Shown here in pieces: positions 8,534 to 17,685 of a stretch of 64,000 bases of DNA (its first letter is position 1; every line of letters starts with the position of its first letter). The translations under genes and the position numbers were made by a program. Source of the stretch: Myxococcus sp. RHSTA-1-4 (lineage in GTDB: Bacteria; Myxococcota; Myxococcia; Myxococcales; Myxococcaceae). The DNA is taken from positions 62,001 through 126,000 of the forward strand of contig NZ_JAIQDG010000001.1 of the NCBI RefSeq assembly GCF_020037125.1, given 5' to 3'. Under the pieces are notes generated by a model, which saw only the letters and a program-made list of their open reading frames with translations, had not been told where the DNA came from and made no database searches.

Positions 8534-9487
8534 ATGCTTCCTCCTTCCGAAGCCCCCGAGGACGTCCCCGCGCCCTGCCTGGCCTCTTCCCGCACGTGGC
8601 GCGACGCCGGCATCTCCATGCCCATGCCCGCGCTCGGGGACGAGGAGGGCCTCCGCCTGCCCAGGGGGCTGCCGCCCGTGGTGGACGCGCACGTGCACCT
8701 CTTCCCGGACCGCGTCTTCGAGGCGGTGTGGCGCTGGTTCGACCAGTACGGCTGGCCCATCCGCTACAAGCTGCACACGCCCGAGGTGGTGTCCTTCCTC
8801 CTCTCACGAGGGGTGAGCCGGGTGGTGGCGCTCCACTACGCCCACCGGCCGGGCATGGCCCGCGCGCTCAACGCCTACGTGGCCGAGGTGGCCCGCGCCG
8901 AGCCCCGCGTGCTGGGGCTCGCCACCGTGCTGCCGGGCGAGGAAGGGGCCACCCAGATTCTGGAAGAGGCCTTCGCCCTGGGGCTGCGTGGCGTGAAGCT
9001 GCACTGCCATGTGCAGTGCTTCTCGCCGGACGCGCCGCAGCTCCACGAGGTGTACGCCGCCTGCGCGAAGGCGGGACGGCCGCTCGTCATGCATGCCGGC
9101 CGGGAGCCCGCGAGCCCGGAGTACCACTGCGACCCGTACGAAATCTGCGGCGCCGAGCGCGTGGAGCGCGTGCTGAAGGACCACCCCACGCTGAAGCTGT
9201 GCGTGCCCCACCTGGGGGCGGACGAGTTCGACGCGTACTCGCGCCTGCTCGAGCGCCACGACAACCTCTGGATGGACACCACCATGACGGTGGCCGGCTA
9301 CTTCCCCGTCCCCCTGCCCCGCAGGGCACTGCAGGTGCGGCCCGAGCGCATCCTCTACGGGACGGACTTCCCCAACATCCCCTACGCGTGGGACCGCGAG
9401 CTCAAGACGCTGCTCGGCCTGAAGCTGGGTGACGAGGCGCTGGCGGGCGTGCTGGGTCAGAACGCACTCCGCCTCTATGGAGAATGA
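8534..9487 (+). CDS. Amidohydrolase family protein (amidohydrolase_2 type)
   Basis: This is a 317-residue TIM-barrel metal-dependent hydrolase or decarboxylase. VVDAHVHLFPD gives the HxH metal ligands, KLHCHVQCF and LVMHAGREP supply further histidines, LCVPHLGADEF follows, and ILYGTDFPNIPY carries the conserved late aspartate. The layout resembles the ACMS-decarboxylase/amidohydrolase_2 branch, but the substrate cannot be assigned. The start is ATG 8534 (GTG 8531 is immediately adjacent), with AAGGAG at 8511-8516 overlapping the end of the preceding small gene. The roughly 45 residues before the first metal motif are Pro-rich. No signal peptide is evident. Confidence 0.85.
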   Translation: MLPPSEAPEDVPAPCLASSRTWRDAGISMPMPALGDEEGLRLPRGLPPVVDAHVHLFPDRVFEAVWRWFDQYGWPIRYKLHTPEVVSFLLSRGVSRVVALHYAHRPGMARALNAYVAEVARAEPRVLGLATVLPGEEGATQILEEAFALGLRGVKLHCHVQCFSPDAPQLHEVYAACAKAGRPLVMHAGREPASPEYHCDPYEICGAERVERVLKDHPTLKLCVPHLGADEFDAYSRLLERHDNLWMDTTMTVAGYFPVPLPRRALQVRPERILYGTDFPNIPYAWDRELKTLLGLKLGDEALAGVLGQNALRLYGE

Positions 9488-9651
9488 GGGGGAGCCGAGG
9501 GGCTGTCAGGCCCCGGAGCAAGTCTTCCGCGCGCCAGCCGTTGGCTGGTGAAAAGTGGCGGGGCCCCTTCCGGAATGGAAGAGGAGTTCCCATCTTGCCC
9601 CCCATAGAATTTCGCGGACCGAGAAGCCGCCGCACCCCTTGAGGCCCTGCC

Positions 9652-10029
9652 ATGTCCCACATCCTGGTCGTCGATGACGACGCGAGTCACCGCACGCTCA
9701 TCTGCGATGCCCTCGAGGAGATGGGCTACCGAACAGTCCAGGCGGCCAACGGCCGCGAGGCGCTGGACCTGCTCGAGGGCGACATGCCCTCCGCGGTGCT
9801 GCTGGACCTCCGGATGCCCGTCATGAGCGGCTGGGGGCTGCTGGACGCGCTGAAGAAGATGCCGCGCGCGCGCGGCCTGCCCATCATCATCATCTCCGGC
9901 TACGGCTTCGAGTGGGAGGCGGAGCTGGTGGGCGCGGCCGGCTACATCTCCAAGCCGGTGGACCTGGACAAGGTGCGGATGACGGTGCAGCAGATCGCCG
10001 GCCCGCCGGAGATGGCCTTCGTCCACTGA
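9652..10029 (+). CDS. Single-domain response regulator (receiver only)
   Basis: This is a 125-residue CheY-like receiver with no output domain. ILVVDDDASH holds the acidic triad, LLDLRMPVMSG carries the phosphorylatable aspartate near residue 53, IIIISGYG carries the Ser/Thr switch and GYISKPVD the conserved Lys. Such proteins act by protein-protein contact or as phosphorelay intermediates. No histidine kinase lies next to it, so its partner is an orphan elsewhere. It stands alone between the amidohydrolase and an ABC operon. A weak GGGGC/GCCCC hairpin lies upstream, after the amidohydrolase stop. Confidence 0.95.
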   Translation: MSHILVVDDDASHRTLICDALEEMGYRTVQAANGREALDLLEGDMPSAVLLDLRMPVMSGWGLLDALKKMPRARGLPIIIISGYGFEWEAELVGAAGYISKPVDLDKVRMTVQQIAGPPEMAFVH

Positions 10030-10109
10030 CGGGCTTCGAGGCATCCCCCCATTGTCCGATGGGGGCTGTACCGGGGGGCCGGGCTCGGGTGTGATGGTGG
10101 GCACTCTCC

Positions 10110-10931
10110 ATGACGCCCCCTCCTTCCGATGACCTGGCCGTCGACGCTCGCGGGCTGCTCAAGCGCTTTGGCGGCTTCACCGCGCTCAACGGGCTGGACC
10201 TCCAGATTCCTCGCGGCGCCTTCTACGCGTACCTGGGGCCCAACGGGGCCGGCAAGTCCACCAGCATCGCGCTGCTGACGGGGGTGTACGGCCCGGACGC
10301 GGGCACCATCCGCATGCTGGGCGTGGACGCGGTGGCGAAGCCCATGGAGGTGAAGCGGCGCGTGGGCGTGGTGCCGGAGGAGCTGAGCCTCTTCGAGCGG
10401 CTCACCGGCCGGCAGTACCTCACCTTCTGCGCGCGCATGTACGGGCTGGACGGCGACGAGGCCGCGTCCCGGGCCACGGAGCTGCTGGAGCTGACGGAGC
10501 TCACGTACAAGGCGGGCTCGCTGGTGGCGGAGTACTCCAAGGGCATGCGGCGGCGGCTGGCCATCGCCGCGGCGCTCATCCACGCGCCGGAGCTGGTGCT
10601 GCTGGACGAGCCCTTCGAGGGCATCGACGTGCTGGCGGCGGGCGTCATCCGCGAGCTGTTGCGCGAGCTGAGCCGGCGCGGGGTGACGCTGCTCTTGACG
10701 ACGCACGTGCTGGAAATCGCGGAGCGGCTGGCCACGCACGCGGGCATCATCCGCGGCGGGCGGATGCTGGACCAGGGCCCGGTGGGGACGCTGCTGGAGC
10801 GGTACGACTGCCCCTCGCTGGAGGCGGTGTTCGAGAAGCTCATCGCCGTGCCGGCCTCGCGCAACGCGCGCCTGTCCTTCTACGGGGACGCGCCCGCGCC
10901 GGCGGCGGCGCTGCGCCGGGAGTCCGCATGA
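10110..10931 (+). CDS. ABC transporter ATP-binding protein
   Basis: This is the 273-residue nucleotide-binding subunit of an ABC-2 type exporter. Walker A is GPNGAGKST, the signature is YSKGMRRRLAIA (SKGM variant of LSGGQ), and Walker B is LVLLDEPFEG, followed by a switch histidine in LLLTTHVLE. The domain order and the degenerate signature match ATPases paired with exporter or ABC-2 permeases. The stop overlaps the start of the permease gene by four bases (ATGA), so the two are co-translated. The substrate is unknown. Confidence 0.95.
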   Translation: MTPPPSDDLAVDARGLLKRFGGFTALNGLDLQIPRGAFYAYLGPNGAGKSTSIALLTGVYGPDAGTIRMLGVDAVAKPMEVKRRVGVVPEELSLFERLTGRQYLTFCARMYGLDGDEAASRATELLELTELTYKAGSLVAEYSKGMRRRLAIAAALIHAPELVLLDEPFEGIDVLAAGVIRELLRELSRRGVTLLLTTHVLEIAERLATHAGIIRGGRMLDQGPVGTLLERYDCPSLEAVFEKLIAVPASRNARLSFYGDAPAPAAALRRESA

Positions 10932-12583
10932 GCCGCCCCGCCGTGCCCGGCTTCCTGCGGCACCTGTGGCTGCTGTGGGGGCTGCGCTTCGACATCGGAC
11001 TCAACCGGGGGCCGGGCAGAAGCCGGCTGCTGGCGGTGGGCGCGTTCCTGGCGTCGAGCGCGCCGGGCTTCTTCCTGGGGCTGTTCTTCTTCGCGTTGAT
11101 GCGGCTGCGCCCCGTCGCGGAGAGCGACGTGTGGCCGTACTTCATCCTCAACCTGCTGTGCTTCGTCACCTTCTCGGTGTGGGTGACGTGGCCGCTGTTG
11201 TCGGCGGGCGTGGATGACCACTCGGAGCTGAGCCGGTACGCGGCGTTTCCGATTTCGCCCTGGCGGCTGCTCATCGCCTCCACGGTGGCGAGCCTCTTCG
11301 AGCCTCGCGCGCTGGTGTTCTACGCGCCGCTCACGGGGGCGGCGCTGGGGTACGCGTCGGTGTACCGGCTGACGGCGCCATGGCTGGCGGTGGTGCTGTA
11401 CGTGCTGTTCGCGCTCTTGTGCGCGGCGTGGAGCCGGGTGGCGCTGTACGCGGTCATCAACGTGCTGCGGGAGAAGCGCAGCGCGGAAATCATGGGCGGG
11501 GGGCTCGTGGCGTTCCTGGTGGCCGCGTCGTTCATCCCGCCCATCGACACGTCGTGGCTGACGGCGGTGGGCGAGGCGGGGGTGGGCGCGCTGGACATGT
11601 CGCTCATCATCAACGCGGCGGTGGCGCTGGGGCGGGTGCCGCCGGGCTTCTTCGGCGACGGGCTGGGGCAGCTCGCATGGGGGCGCCCGAGGGTGGCGCT
11701 AGTGGAGGCGGCGGGCCTCTTCTTCTTCGCGGCGGTGGGCATGGCGGTGGCGTACGCGCTGCTCTTGCGCTTCCACCGGCAGGCGGGGCGCGCGGGCTCG
11801 CAGGGGAAGGACTCCGGGGACGCCAACCCCTTCGCGCGGACGCGGACGCGGTTCTCCACGCTGGTGACGCGTGAGGCGCTGGACTTGTGGCGAAACCCGC
11901 GCGCGCGGCTGCTGGCGTCGGTGCCCTTCATCCTGGCGATTCTCTTGAAGCTGCTGTCCGGGAGGGACCTCTTCGTCTACCTGCTGGGGCACAGCGCGGA
12001 CGCGTGGCTGATGGGCGGCCTGTGCATCTACGGCGCGGTGGTGATTGCGTCGACGTTCTCCCAGAACACGTTCGGGTACGACGGGCAGGGCTTCGCGGTG
12101 TTCCTGGCGGCGCCCATGGACCTGGCGGACGTGCTGCGGGCGAAGAACCGGGTGCAGGCCGGCGGGGCGCTCGGCATGGCGGTGCTGGTGGGGCTCTTCT
12201 ACCGGGTGTACTTCGGCTTCGGGACGGAGGTGGACCTGCTGTGCGCCATGGCGGCGGTGGTGGCGCTGCTGCCGGTGCTGCTGGCGGCGGGCAACTTCCT
12301 GTCGCTGTACTTTCCGGTGAAGTTCCACGCGAGCCTGAAGCGGCGCGACAAGGTGCCGCTGACGGCGTCGATGCTCGGCATCCTCGCGGCCAGCGCCGGG
12401 TGCATGCCGTTCGGCTGGGCGCTGAAACTGGCCGGGAAGGAAGGGCCCACGTGGCAGACGGCGGCGATGATTGCCCTGTGCGCCGGGCTCAACGTGGCGC
12501 TGTACCGCGGGCTGCTGCCCCTGGCGCTGCGGCTGCTGGAGCAGCGCCGGGAAGTGGTGCTGCAGGCGGTGACGCGAGAGTGA
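10928..12583 (+). CDS. ABC transporter permease, large multi-spanning
   Basis: This is a 551-residue integral inner-membrane protein with many hydrophobic segments (roughly ten to twelve), the permease partner of the ATPase that ends inside its start codon. The arrangement is typical of a two-gene exporter. There is no periplasmic binding protein nearby, which argues for export rather than uptake. A long soluble interruption lies around residues 290-320 (RAGSQGKDSGDANPFAR), splitting the protein into two membrane halves. A strong hairpin follows 127 bp downstream. I cannot name the substrate. Confidence 0.85.
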   Translation: MSRPAVPGFLRHLWLLWGLRFDIGLNRGPGRSRLLAVGAFLASSAPGFFLGLFFFALMRLRPVAESDVWPYFILNLLCFVTFSVWVTWPLLSAGVDDHSELSRYAAFPISPWRLLIASTVASLFEPRALVFYAPLTGAALGYASVYRLTAPWLAVVLYVLFALLCAAWSRVALYAVINVLREKRSAEIMGGGLVAFLVAASFIPPIDTSWLTAVGEAGVGALDMSLIINAAVALGRVPPGFFGDGLGQLAWGRPRVALVEAAGLFFFAAVGMAVAYALLLRFHRQAGRAGSQGKDSGDANPFARTRTRFSTLVTREALDLWRNPRARLLASVPFILAILLKLLSGRDLFVYLLGHSADAWLMGGLCIYGAVVIASTFSQNTFGYDGQGFAVFLAAPMDLADVLRAKNRVQAGGALGMAVLVGLFYRVYFGFGTEVDLLCAMAAVVALLPVLLAAGNFLSLYFPVKFHASLKRRDKVPLTASMLGILAASAGCMPFGWALKLAGKEGPTWQTAAMIALCAGLNVALYRGLLPLALRLLEQRREVVLQAVTRE

Positions 12584-12709
12584 CGAAAAACCGCGCCCCC
12601 GTGCTCTCGGGACCGCGGCCTCTCGATTCACCCGAATGCGGAACGGACGCTCCACTCCAAACACCGGCGGCCGGGGGCTGACATGGCGGGAAGCGGTGGC
12701 CTGGGAAGC

Positions 12710-12741
12710 GGGGCCAGGGGCTTCGCGGGCCCTCTGGCCCC
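12710..12741. terminator. Hairpin between convergent genes
   Basis: GGGGCCAG at 12710-12717 pairs with CTGGCCCC at 12734-12741, and an inner GGGC/GCCC pairing extends the stem. It lies between the plus-strand permease and the minus-strand VWA gene, a position expected for a shared terminator. There is no U-tract. Confidence 0.6.
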
Positions 12742-12825
12742 GGGCAATCCGAACACGCCCGAGCTACCGTTCCTGCTACCGCGTGGTCGAGGTGGCTCCG
12801 CGGTAGGACGCATCCCCATCCTTCA

Positions 12826-14091
12826 TCAGTACGTGAGGCCGTACCTGGCGGCCTGGGCCTTCACCCCCTTCATCACGTTGGCGTCGAAGGCGTCCTCCTT
12901 CTCCGACACATTCTTCGAGAGCCATGCGTCGCGGTCCGCGGCGAGCTTCGCGGCCTTCACCTCCAGCGCCTTCTTCTCCTCGGCGAGCTGCTTCACCTTC
13001 GCGGCCTGCGCCTCCTTGTCGAGGCCCTTCAGCTCCGTCGGCAGCTCCTCGTCCTTCACGCTCGCCAGTGCCGCGGGGGCATCCACGAGGTCCACCGCTC
13101 CGCCCACCGCGGCCGGGGCGCTGCTCTCCATGGCGGGCGCGGCGGCCCCCGCGGGCTTCTTCGCCGCGCGCGTCTTCTTCATGAAGCTGATGCGCTCGGC
13201 CGCCGCCTCGGGAGCAAGGCTCGCCATGGCGTCTGCCCGGGCCCGGTTCGCCGCCTGCACCTCGGCGCGGCCGGTGTAGAGCGTCTTCGACGCCAGCTCC
13301 GCGTTCACCTTCGCCAGCTCCGCGTCGTACGGCGTCGCCACGGCCACCATGCCACCCGACTGGTCGATGGTGTCGAACGTGCCGTCCGTCAGCTTCGCCG
13401 CGTAGCGCCAGGCCGTCTCCGTCTCGGGGTCCCCGCCGCAGCGCACCGTGTTCACCACGATGTGCTTGTCCCGTGCCCGCTTCGCCCAGTGCTTGTAGTT
13501 CCAGTCGTCCTGCCGCTCCGCCGGGGGCGCGTCGCCCACCAGGAAGATGACCTTCATCACCTCGCGGTTCTGGCTCCAGGAGAGCTTGGACACGGCCTCG
13601 CCGAGGCCGCGGCCCACGTGCTCGGGCGTGTCACCGCCACCGCCCGCCTGGAACTTGCGCAGGTTGGCGAAGACGGTGTCCAGGTCGTCGCTCAGGTCGA
13701 AGCGCTTCGTCACGTAGTCATCGCCCACGTCGCGGTACGCCACCAGACCGACCTTGAGGTGCGGCGTCGGCCGGCCCTGCGCGATGCGAGAGGCGATGGA
13801 GTAGATCTTCCGCTTCGCGCCCTCCAGCAGGCCGCCCATGGAGCCGGTGGTGTCGAGCACGAAGACCACCTCGATTTCCGGCCGCTGGCCCTGGGCCTGG
13901 TTCGGCGCCACCTGGGTCTGCTGGGGCGGAGGCGCGGGCTTCGTGGCCTCGGCGGGCTTCGTCGCGGCGGGCTTCGTCGTCGGGGTGGCGGTCGGGGCCG
14001 CGACGCGGTCCTCGGCCAGGGCCGGGGAAGCGGACAGGGTGGTGGCGAGCGCGGCCGAGAGGACGGCCCGCGACAGGGACTTGAGGTCCAT
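12826..14091 (-). CDS. Exported von Willebrand factor A (VWA) domain protein
   Basis: This is a 421-residue protein with a signal peptide (LSRAVLSAALATTLSASPALA), a Pro/Thr/Lys-rich linker to about residue 70, and a VWA domain with the metal-ion site DTTGSMGG near residue 80. GDTPEHVGRGL supplies the downstream Thr of the site. The C-terminal 100 residues are Ala/Lys/Glu-rich and likely helical or coiled-coil. ATG 14091 is chosen because GGAG lies 8 bases upstream; the in-frame TTG at 14103 is unlikely. VWA proteins bind partners through the Mg site, and no partner gene is adjacent. It is probably periplasmic or surface-exposed. Confidence 0.88.
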   Translation of the reverse strand: MDLKSLSRAVLSAALATTLSASPALAEDRVAAPTATPTTKPAATKPAEATKPAPPPQQTQVAPNQAQGQRPEIEVVFVLDTTGSMGGLLEGAKRKIYSIASRIAQGRPTPHLKVGLVAYRDVGDDYVTKRFDLSDDLDTVFANLRKFQAGGGGDTPEHVGRGLGEAVSKLSWSQNREVMKVIFLVGDAPPAERQDDWNYKHWAKRARDKHIVVNTVRCGGDPETETAWRYAAKLTDGTFDTIDQSGGMVAVATPYDAELAKVNAELASKTLYTGRAEVQAANRARADAMASLAPEAAAERISFMKKTRAAKKPAGAAAPAMESSAPAAVGGAVDLVDAPAALASVKDEELPTELKGLDKEAQAAKVKQLAEEKKALEVKAAKLAADRDAWLSKNVSEKEDAFDANVMKGVKAQAARYGLTY

Positions 14092-14384
14092 GGCGTTCTC
14101 CAAGGGGGTCGGAAACAGCGGTTTCGGATGGGTCCTGCGCGCGCTTTCGACTCTTCAACGGACGGCCCGTCCGGAAGGTCTACGCCCCTGGTTTCGCGTG
14201 CTCTCCGCGCGCGGCCTCACGCCGGAAGGGGGCGGCACACTAGATTCCCTGGAGGTCTGCCCCCACCCATGCGCGCCTTCTACGTAGCCATGGCGGTGTT
14301 CCGCTGAGCACGCCCACGAGCGGGACGCCTTGCCCGCACGGCGGGGTGGACCCATGCTGGCCTCTTCTCAGGAGACCCACGACC

Positions 14385-15092
14385 ATGATGTCCACCCTCC
14401 GCCAGAGCCTCTTCCTCCTCGGCTGCGTGTTCGCCGCCGCCTGCACCACGGACGCGCCCTACTATCAAATCGCCGTGGACGCCCCTGACACCGTCACCCT
14501 CGCGCCCGGCGAGTCCGTGCCCGTGGAAATCACGCTGGCCCGCCTGAGCAACGAGACTCCCGGCGAGGTCCGCCTCAGCCTGCAGAACGCCCCCGCGGGA
14601 GTCACCCTCGCGCCCGACGTCGTCCTGCCCGCGGGCGAGGAGAGCGTCACCGCCACCCCCACCCTCGCGGTGGACGCGAACACGACGCAGACGGGCGTCA
14701 ACTCGACGCTGCTGCTGGCGGAGGATGCCGCCAAGGACTTCGCCTCGGGCGCCAGGTTCTACGTCGTCATCCTCCCGCCGCCCGCGGCCCAGCCGGACTT
14801 CTCCATCTCCGTGGAGCCCCGCCAGGTGGACATCTTCGCGGGGCAGAGCACCCAGGTGATGGTGAAGCTGACACGCGCGGAGGGCTTCACCGGCGAGGTG
14901 ACGCTCACCCTCCAGTCGCCCACCAACCGCATCACCGCGGACTCCATCACCTTCACTTCCGAGCAGACCTCCCGGCTGCTCTTCATCTACTCGGACCGCG
15001 CCGCCACGCGCATCCCCGTGACCACCACCCTCGTCGCCACCAGCGCCGACAGCCGGATTGCCACCACCGGCCTCACCGTCAACCTGCAGTAG
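14385..15092 (+). CDS. Lipoprotein with two Ig-like repeats
   Basis: This is a 235-residue lipoprotein. The signal (LFLLGCVFAAAC) ends in lipobox AAAC. Two homologous beta-rich units follow. Each starts with a PxxVxxxxGxS pattern (DTVTLAPGESVPVEITLARL, then VDIFAGQSTQVMVKLTRAEG), then a G-E-V-x-L-x-L-Q segment (GEVRLSLQNAP; GEVTLTLQSP). This is the look of internally duplicated Ig-like or COG1470-type modules seen in myxobacterial lipoproteins. AGGAG sits 10 bases before ATG 14385, and a second ATG follows directly. It is divergent from the VWA gene across 293 bp. Function unknown. Confidence 0.78.
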   Translation: MMSTLRQSLFLLGCVFAAACTTDAPYYQIAVDAPDTVTLAPGESVPVEITLARLSNETPGEVRLSLQNAPAGVTLAPDVVLPAGEESVTATPTLAVDANTTQTGVNSTLLLAEDAAKDFASGARFYVVILPPPAAQPDFSISVEPRQVDIFAGQSTQVMVKLTRAEGFTGEVTLTLQSPTNRITADSITFTSEQTSRLLFIYSDRAATRIPVTTTLVATSADSRIATTGLTVNLQ

Positions 15093-15093
15093 T

Positions 15094-15133
15094 CCCTCCC
15101 GCGCGCGGCCAGGGCCGTGGACTCGCGGGAGGG
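15094..15133. terminator. Hairpin terminator, convergent
   Basis: A perfect 10-base stem (CCCTCCCGCG at 15094-15103 with CGCGGGAGGG at 15124-15133) fills the 52-bp gap between the convergent lipoprotein and YceI genes. It likely serves both strands. Confidence 0.72.
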
Positions 15134-15144
15134 CCCACCGTGAA

Positions 15145-15693
15145 TCACGCCGCCTTCTCAGCGGCGGCGGCCACGGCCTGCACGTCGATGGAGATGTCCA
15201 CGCGCTCACCCACGAGCACGCCGCCCGTCTCCAGCGCCTGGTTCCACACGAGCCCGAAGTCCTTGCGGTCGATGCTCGTGGTGGCCTGGAAGGCGAGGCG
15301 CTCGTTGCCCCACGGGTCCTTCATCCGCCCCAGCAGCTCCGCGTCCAGCACCACCTCGCGCGTCACGTCGCGGATGGTCAGGTCGCCCGTCACGAGGTAC
15401 CGGCCCTTGCCCGACGCCGTCACCTTCCTGCTGCGGAAGATGAGCTTGGGGAACGCCGCCACGTCGAAGAAGTCAGGCGAGCGCAGGTGGTTGTCACGCT
15501 GCTCCACGCCCGTGTCGAGGCTCGCCGCTTCCATCTTCACCTCCGCCGAGCCCCGCGTGAGGTCCTCTCCGTCCAGCACCAGCTTCCCCTCGAAGCGGGT
15601 GAAGCGGCCGTGCACCTTCGCCACCACCATGTGGCGAACCGTGAAGCCGATGCTGGAGTGGGTCGTGTCGAGCTGCCAGGTCTGGATGGCCAT
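15145..15693 (-). CDS. YceI family protein
   Basis: This is a 182-residue protein of the YceI/lipocalin-like family, beta-barrel proteins that bind polyisoprenoids or other amphiphiles. It shows the family opening WQLDTTHSSIGFTVRHM, then FEGKLVLDGEDL, SPDFFDVAAFPKLIFRS and a closing FGLVWNQALETGGVLVGERV. ATG 15693 has AGGAGAG upstream; the frame is open further but without support. There is no signal peptide at this start, so a cytoplasmic location is expected, unlike the exported E. coli YceI. It is divergent from the ArfB-like gene over a 255-bp gap that contains the most AT-rich stretch nearby (15755-15830). Confidence 0.92.
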   Translation of the reverse strand: MAIQTWQLDTTHSSIGFTVRHMVVAKVHGRFTRFEGKLVLDGEDLTRGSAEVKMEAASLDTGVEQRDNHLRSPDFFDVAAFPKLIFRSRKVTASGKGRYLVTGDLTIRDVTREVVLDAELLGRMKDPWGNERLAFQATTSIDRKDFGLVWNQALETGGVLVGERVDISIDVQAVAAAAEKAA

Positions 15694-15948
15694 TGTCTTC
15701 TCTCCTGTGTCTACCGCGTATGAGCCTTCCCAGAGCAACGACCGGGCCATGACACAACCAACTGAAATCACTCAGGAATCCTACCTGGACACTCCGACAT
15801 GGAATCAAATTGATAGACTCACCACCTCATTTGGAGAGCCCTGCTCCGGCGCCCGGCTCCCGGGCGGGGTGCCGGGAGGTACGCGTGGAGGACCTCCGCA
15901 CGAGGGCGCTGCACGGGAGCGCCCGCGAGGGATAGGTTGAGAGATGCC

Positions 15949-16326
15949 ATGAGCACCTCGCCCGCACGTCGACAGGCCGCACTCGCCGCACTCGCGCTGG
16001 ATGACGAGGCGCTGCTGAACGCCTGCGAGGTGGACTACTTCATCGCCTCCGGTCCGGGCGGCCAGCACCGCAACACCACCGCCAGCGGCGTGCGCCTCAC
16101 CCACCCGCCCACGGAGCTGTCCGTCACCGCCACCGAGCGCCGCAGCCAGACGCAGAACAAGGGCGTCGCCCTCGAGCGGCTGCGCGAGGGACTCAAGGCC
16201 CTCACCTTCGTTCCCAAGGTGCGCAGGGCCACCAAGCCCAGCGCGGGCTCGAAGCGGCGGCGCCTCGAGGGCAAGAAGCGCACGTCCGAGAAGAAGTCCC
16301 TGCGCAGCAGCAAGTCCTTCTGGTGA
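15949..16326 (+). CDS. Peptide chain release factor-like protein (ArfB/C12orf65 type)
   Basis: This is a 125-residue stand-alone GGQ-domain protein. SGPGGQHRNTTASGVRL carries the GGQ that triggers peptidyl-tRNA hydrolysis in the ribosome, and ERRSQTQNKGVALERL is the usual RF-1 domain follow-up. It lacks codon-recognition domains. The C-terminal tail is very basic (SKRRRLEGKKRTSEKKS), as in ArfB, where it enters the empty mRNA channel of stalled ribosomes. I therefore infer a ribosome-rescue role. ATG 15949 is preferred, with an upstream in-frame TTG at 15937. It is monocistronic. Confidence 0.88.
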   Translation: MSTSPARRQAALAALALDDEALLNACEVDYFIASGPGGQHRNTTASGVRLTHPPTELSVTATERRSQTQNKGVALERLREGLKALTFVPKVRRATKPSAGSKRRRLEGKKRTSEKKSLRSSKSFW

Positions 16327-16594
16327 CGCGTTGGCGCGCCAATGCCGGGCTGTCCCCGGGGCGCTCTCGCGATTCCAGCCAGCACGTCCAGGGACAGCGC
16401 GGCTGCTCGTAAAGTTTGCGAGCTCGCAGAGGTTGCACACCCCACAATCTGCGGGGTATCCGGGCTTCGCGTCGCATCCTCAATGATGACGCGGGGTTGG
16501 CTCATCGGAAGCAGAGGCACACGGTGTGCACATGCACCCAGCGTGTCTCAGTCGCCCCACCCCTAGGGCGATGTTTACCGCAGGACATCCCCCC

Positions 16595-16981
16595 ATGCCC
16601 TTGCTCGAGAACCCAGCCTCCCCCTCCCCTCCGGCACGCCTCAGGCGCCCGCGCCGATGGCTGTGGGCGCCCCTGCTGCTGGCCCTGGCGGCGCCCGCCA
16701 CGCTGGCGCAGCCCACCCCGCCGCCCGAGCCGGACTTCGCGAAGGAGGCGGAGCGCGCGGAGTCCTCCGGCCGGGTCCTTCGCGTGGCGCCCGAGCACCA
16801 GACGCACCTGACGGTGCGTGGCGCCGAGCGGGTGAGGGTGGACGCCCCCGACGTGGCGCAGGTGTCGCTGGGTGAGCCGGACCAGGTGATGGTGCAGGGC
16901 CTGCGGCAGGGCAGCGCGGAGCTGCTGGTGTGGCGCAAGGGCGCGCGGCCCCTGCGCCTGCGCGTGGAGGTGGCGAAGTGA
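16595..16981 (+). CDS. Secretin N-domain-like (CpaC/RcpA N-terminal type) exported protein heading the minor pilin operon
   Basis: This is a 128-residue protein with a basic n-region and signal segment (WLWAPLLLALAAPATLAQ). It contains one small domain (RVLRVAPEHQTHLTVRGAER through LRVEVAK) of the 'pilus formation N-terminal' type that opens CpaC-like secretins. No secretin barrel follows, so the domain stands alone. ATG 16595 has an AGGA site 10 bases upstream; ATG 16571 is an alternative. The last codons overlap the GTG of the next pseudopilin gene by four bases, so it belongs to the operon. A periplasmic adaptor role between the pilin complex and a secretin or other scaffold is inferred. 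Confidence 0.72.
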   Translation: MPLLENPASPSPPARLRRPRRWLWAPLLLALAAPATLAQPTPPPEPDFAKEAERAESSGRVLRVAPEHQTHLTVRGAERVRVDAPDVAQVSLGEPDQVMVQGLRQGSAELLVWRKGARPLRLRVEVAK

Positions 16982-17685
16982 GCCGCCGCGCGCAGCGTGG
17001 CCTGACGGTGCTGGAGCTGTCCGTCGTCCTGGCCATCATCGGCGTCCTCGCGGGGCTGTCGTGGGCCGGCTACGAGCAGCTCAGCGCGCGCACCGGCCCC
17101 CAGAACGCGGCGGCGGACCTGTCCAGCGCGCTGTCCGAGGCGCGCGCCCGGGCGGTGGACCGCCACGCGGACGTGTGGCTCATCATCTACCCGGACATCA
17201 ACACCGCGGGCCTGCCCGGACAGGGCTCCGGTGCGTGGTTCCTGGTGGAGGACCGGAAGCTCGACTTCAACGCCCCTGGCGCGGTGCCGCCCGGCCACCT
17301 GCGCTACGCCACCTTCGTGCCTCCCGGCCAGGTCGAGCTCGCGCCGGAGCAGGGCTCGCGGTTGGAGTCCGTCTACCTGGACTCCTACTCGAAGCGGAGC
17401 GTGCGCTTCGGCACCAGCGGCACGCTCGCGTGGGACGGCGTCTTCACGGGCCTGGCCCCTTCCGCGTGCAGCTTCTGCACCGGCACCCCGCGTCGCGGCG
17501 CCATCATCTTCCGCGAGGACGGCTCGGCGCGCTTCGTCGACGGCGCGGGCGCCCCCGTCCTGCCGGCGGGCGCCGGCGCGCTCCAGCGCGCGGTGACGCT
17601 GGGGCTGCTGTCCTCCGACAACCAGAGCGAGTTCCTGTTCGCCGTTTCCGGCCCGGTTGGGTTCGTCGACTCGAGGTCCCGCTGA
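16978..17685 (+). CDS. GspH/FimU-type minor pseudopilin
   Basis: This is a 235-residue pseudopilin. GTG 16978 overlaps the previous stop. The type III signal is short: QRG is followed by LTVLELSVVLAIIGVLAGLS, with cleavage after Gly8 and the conserved Glu at +5. The globular domain contains LSEARARAVDRHADV, a GspH/FimT hallmark, and a CSFC pair that may form a disulfide. Minor pseudopilins of this class sit in the priming complex at the tip of type IVa pili. It is followed without a gap by the PilV-like gene. Confidence 0.9.
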   Translation: MSRRAQRGLTVLELSVVLAIIGVLAGLSWAGYEQLSARTGPQNAAADLSSALSEARARAVDRHADVWLIIYPDINTAGLPGQGSGAWFLVEDRKLDFNAPGAVPPGHLRYATFVPPGQVELAPEQGSRLESVYLDSYSKRSVRFGTSGTLAWDGVFTGLAPSACSFCTGTPRRGAIIFREDGSARFVDGAGAPVLPAGAGALQRAVTLGLLSSDNQSEFLFAVSGPVGFVDSRSR

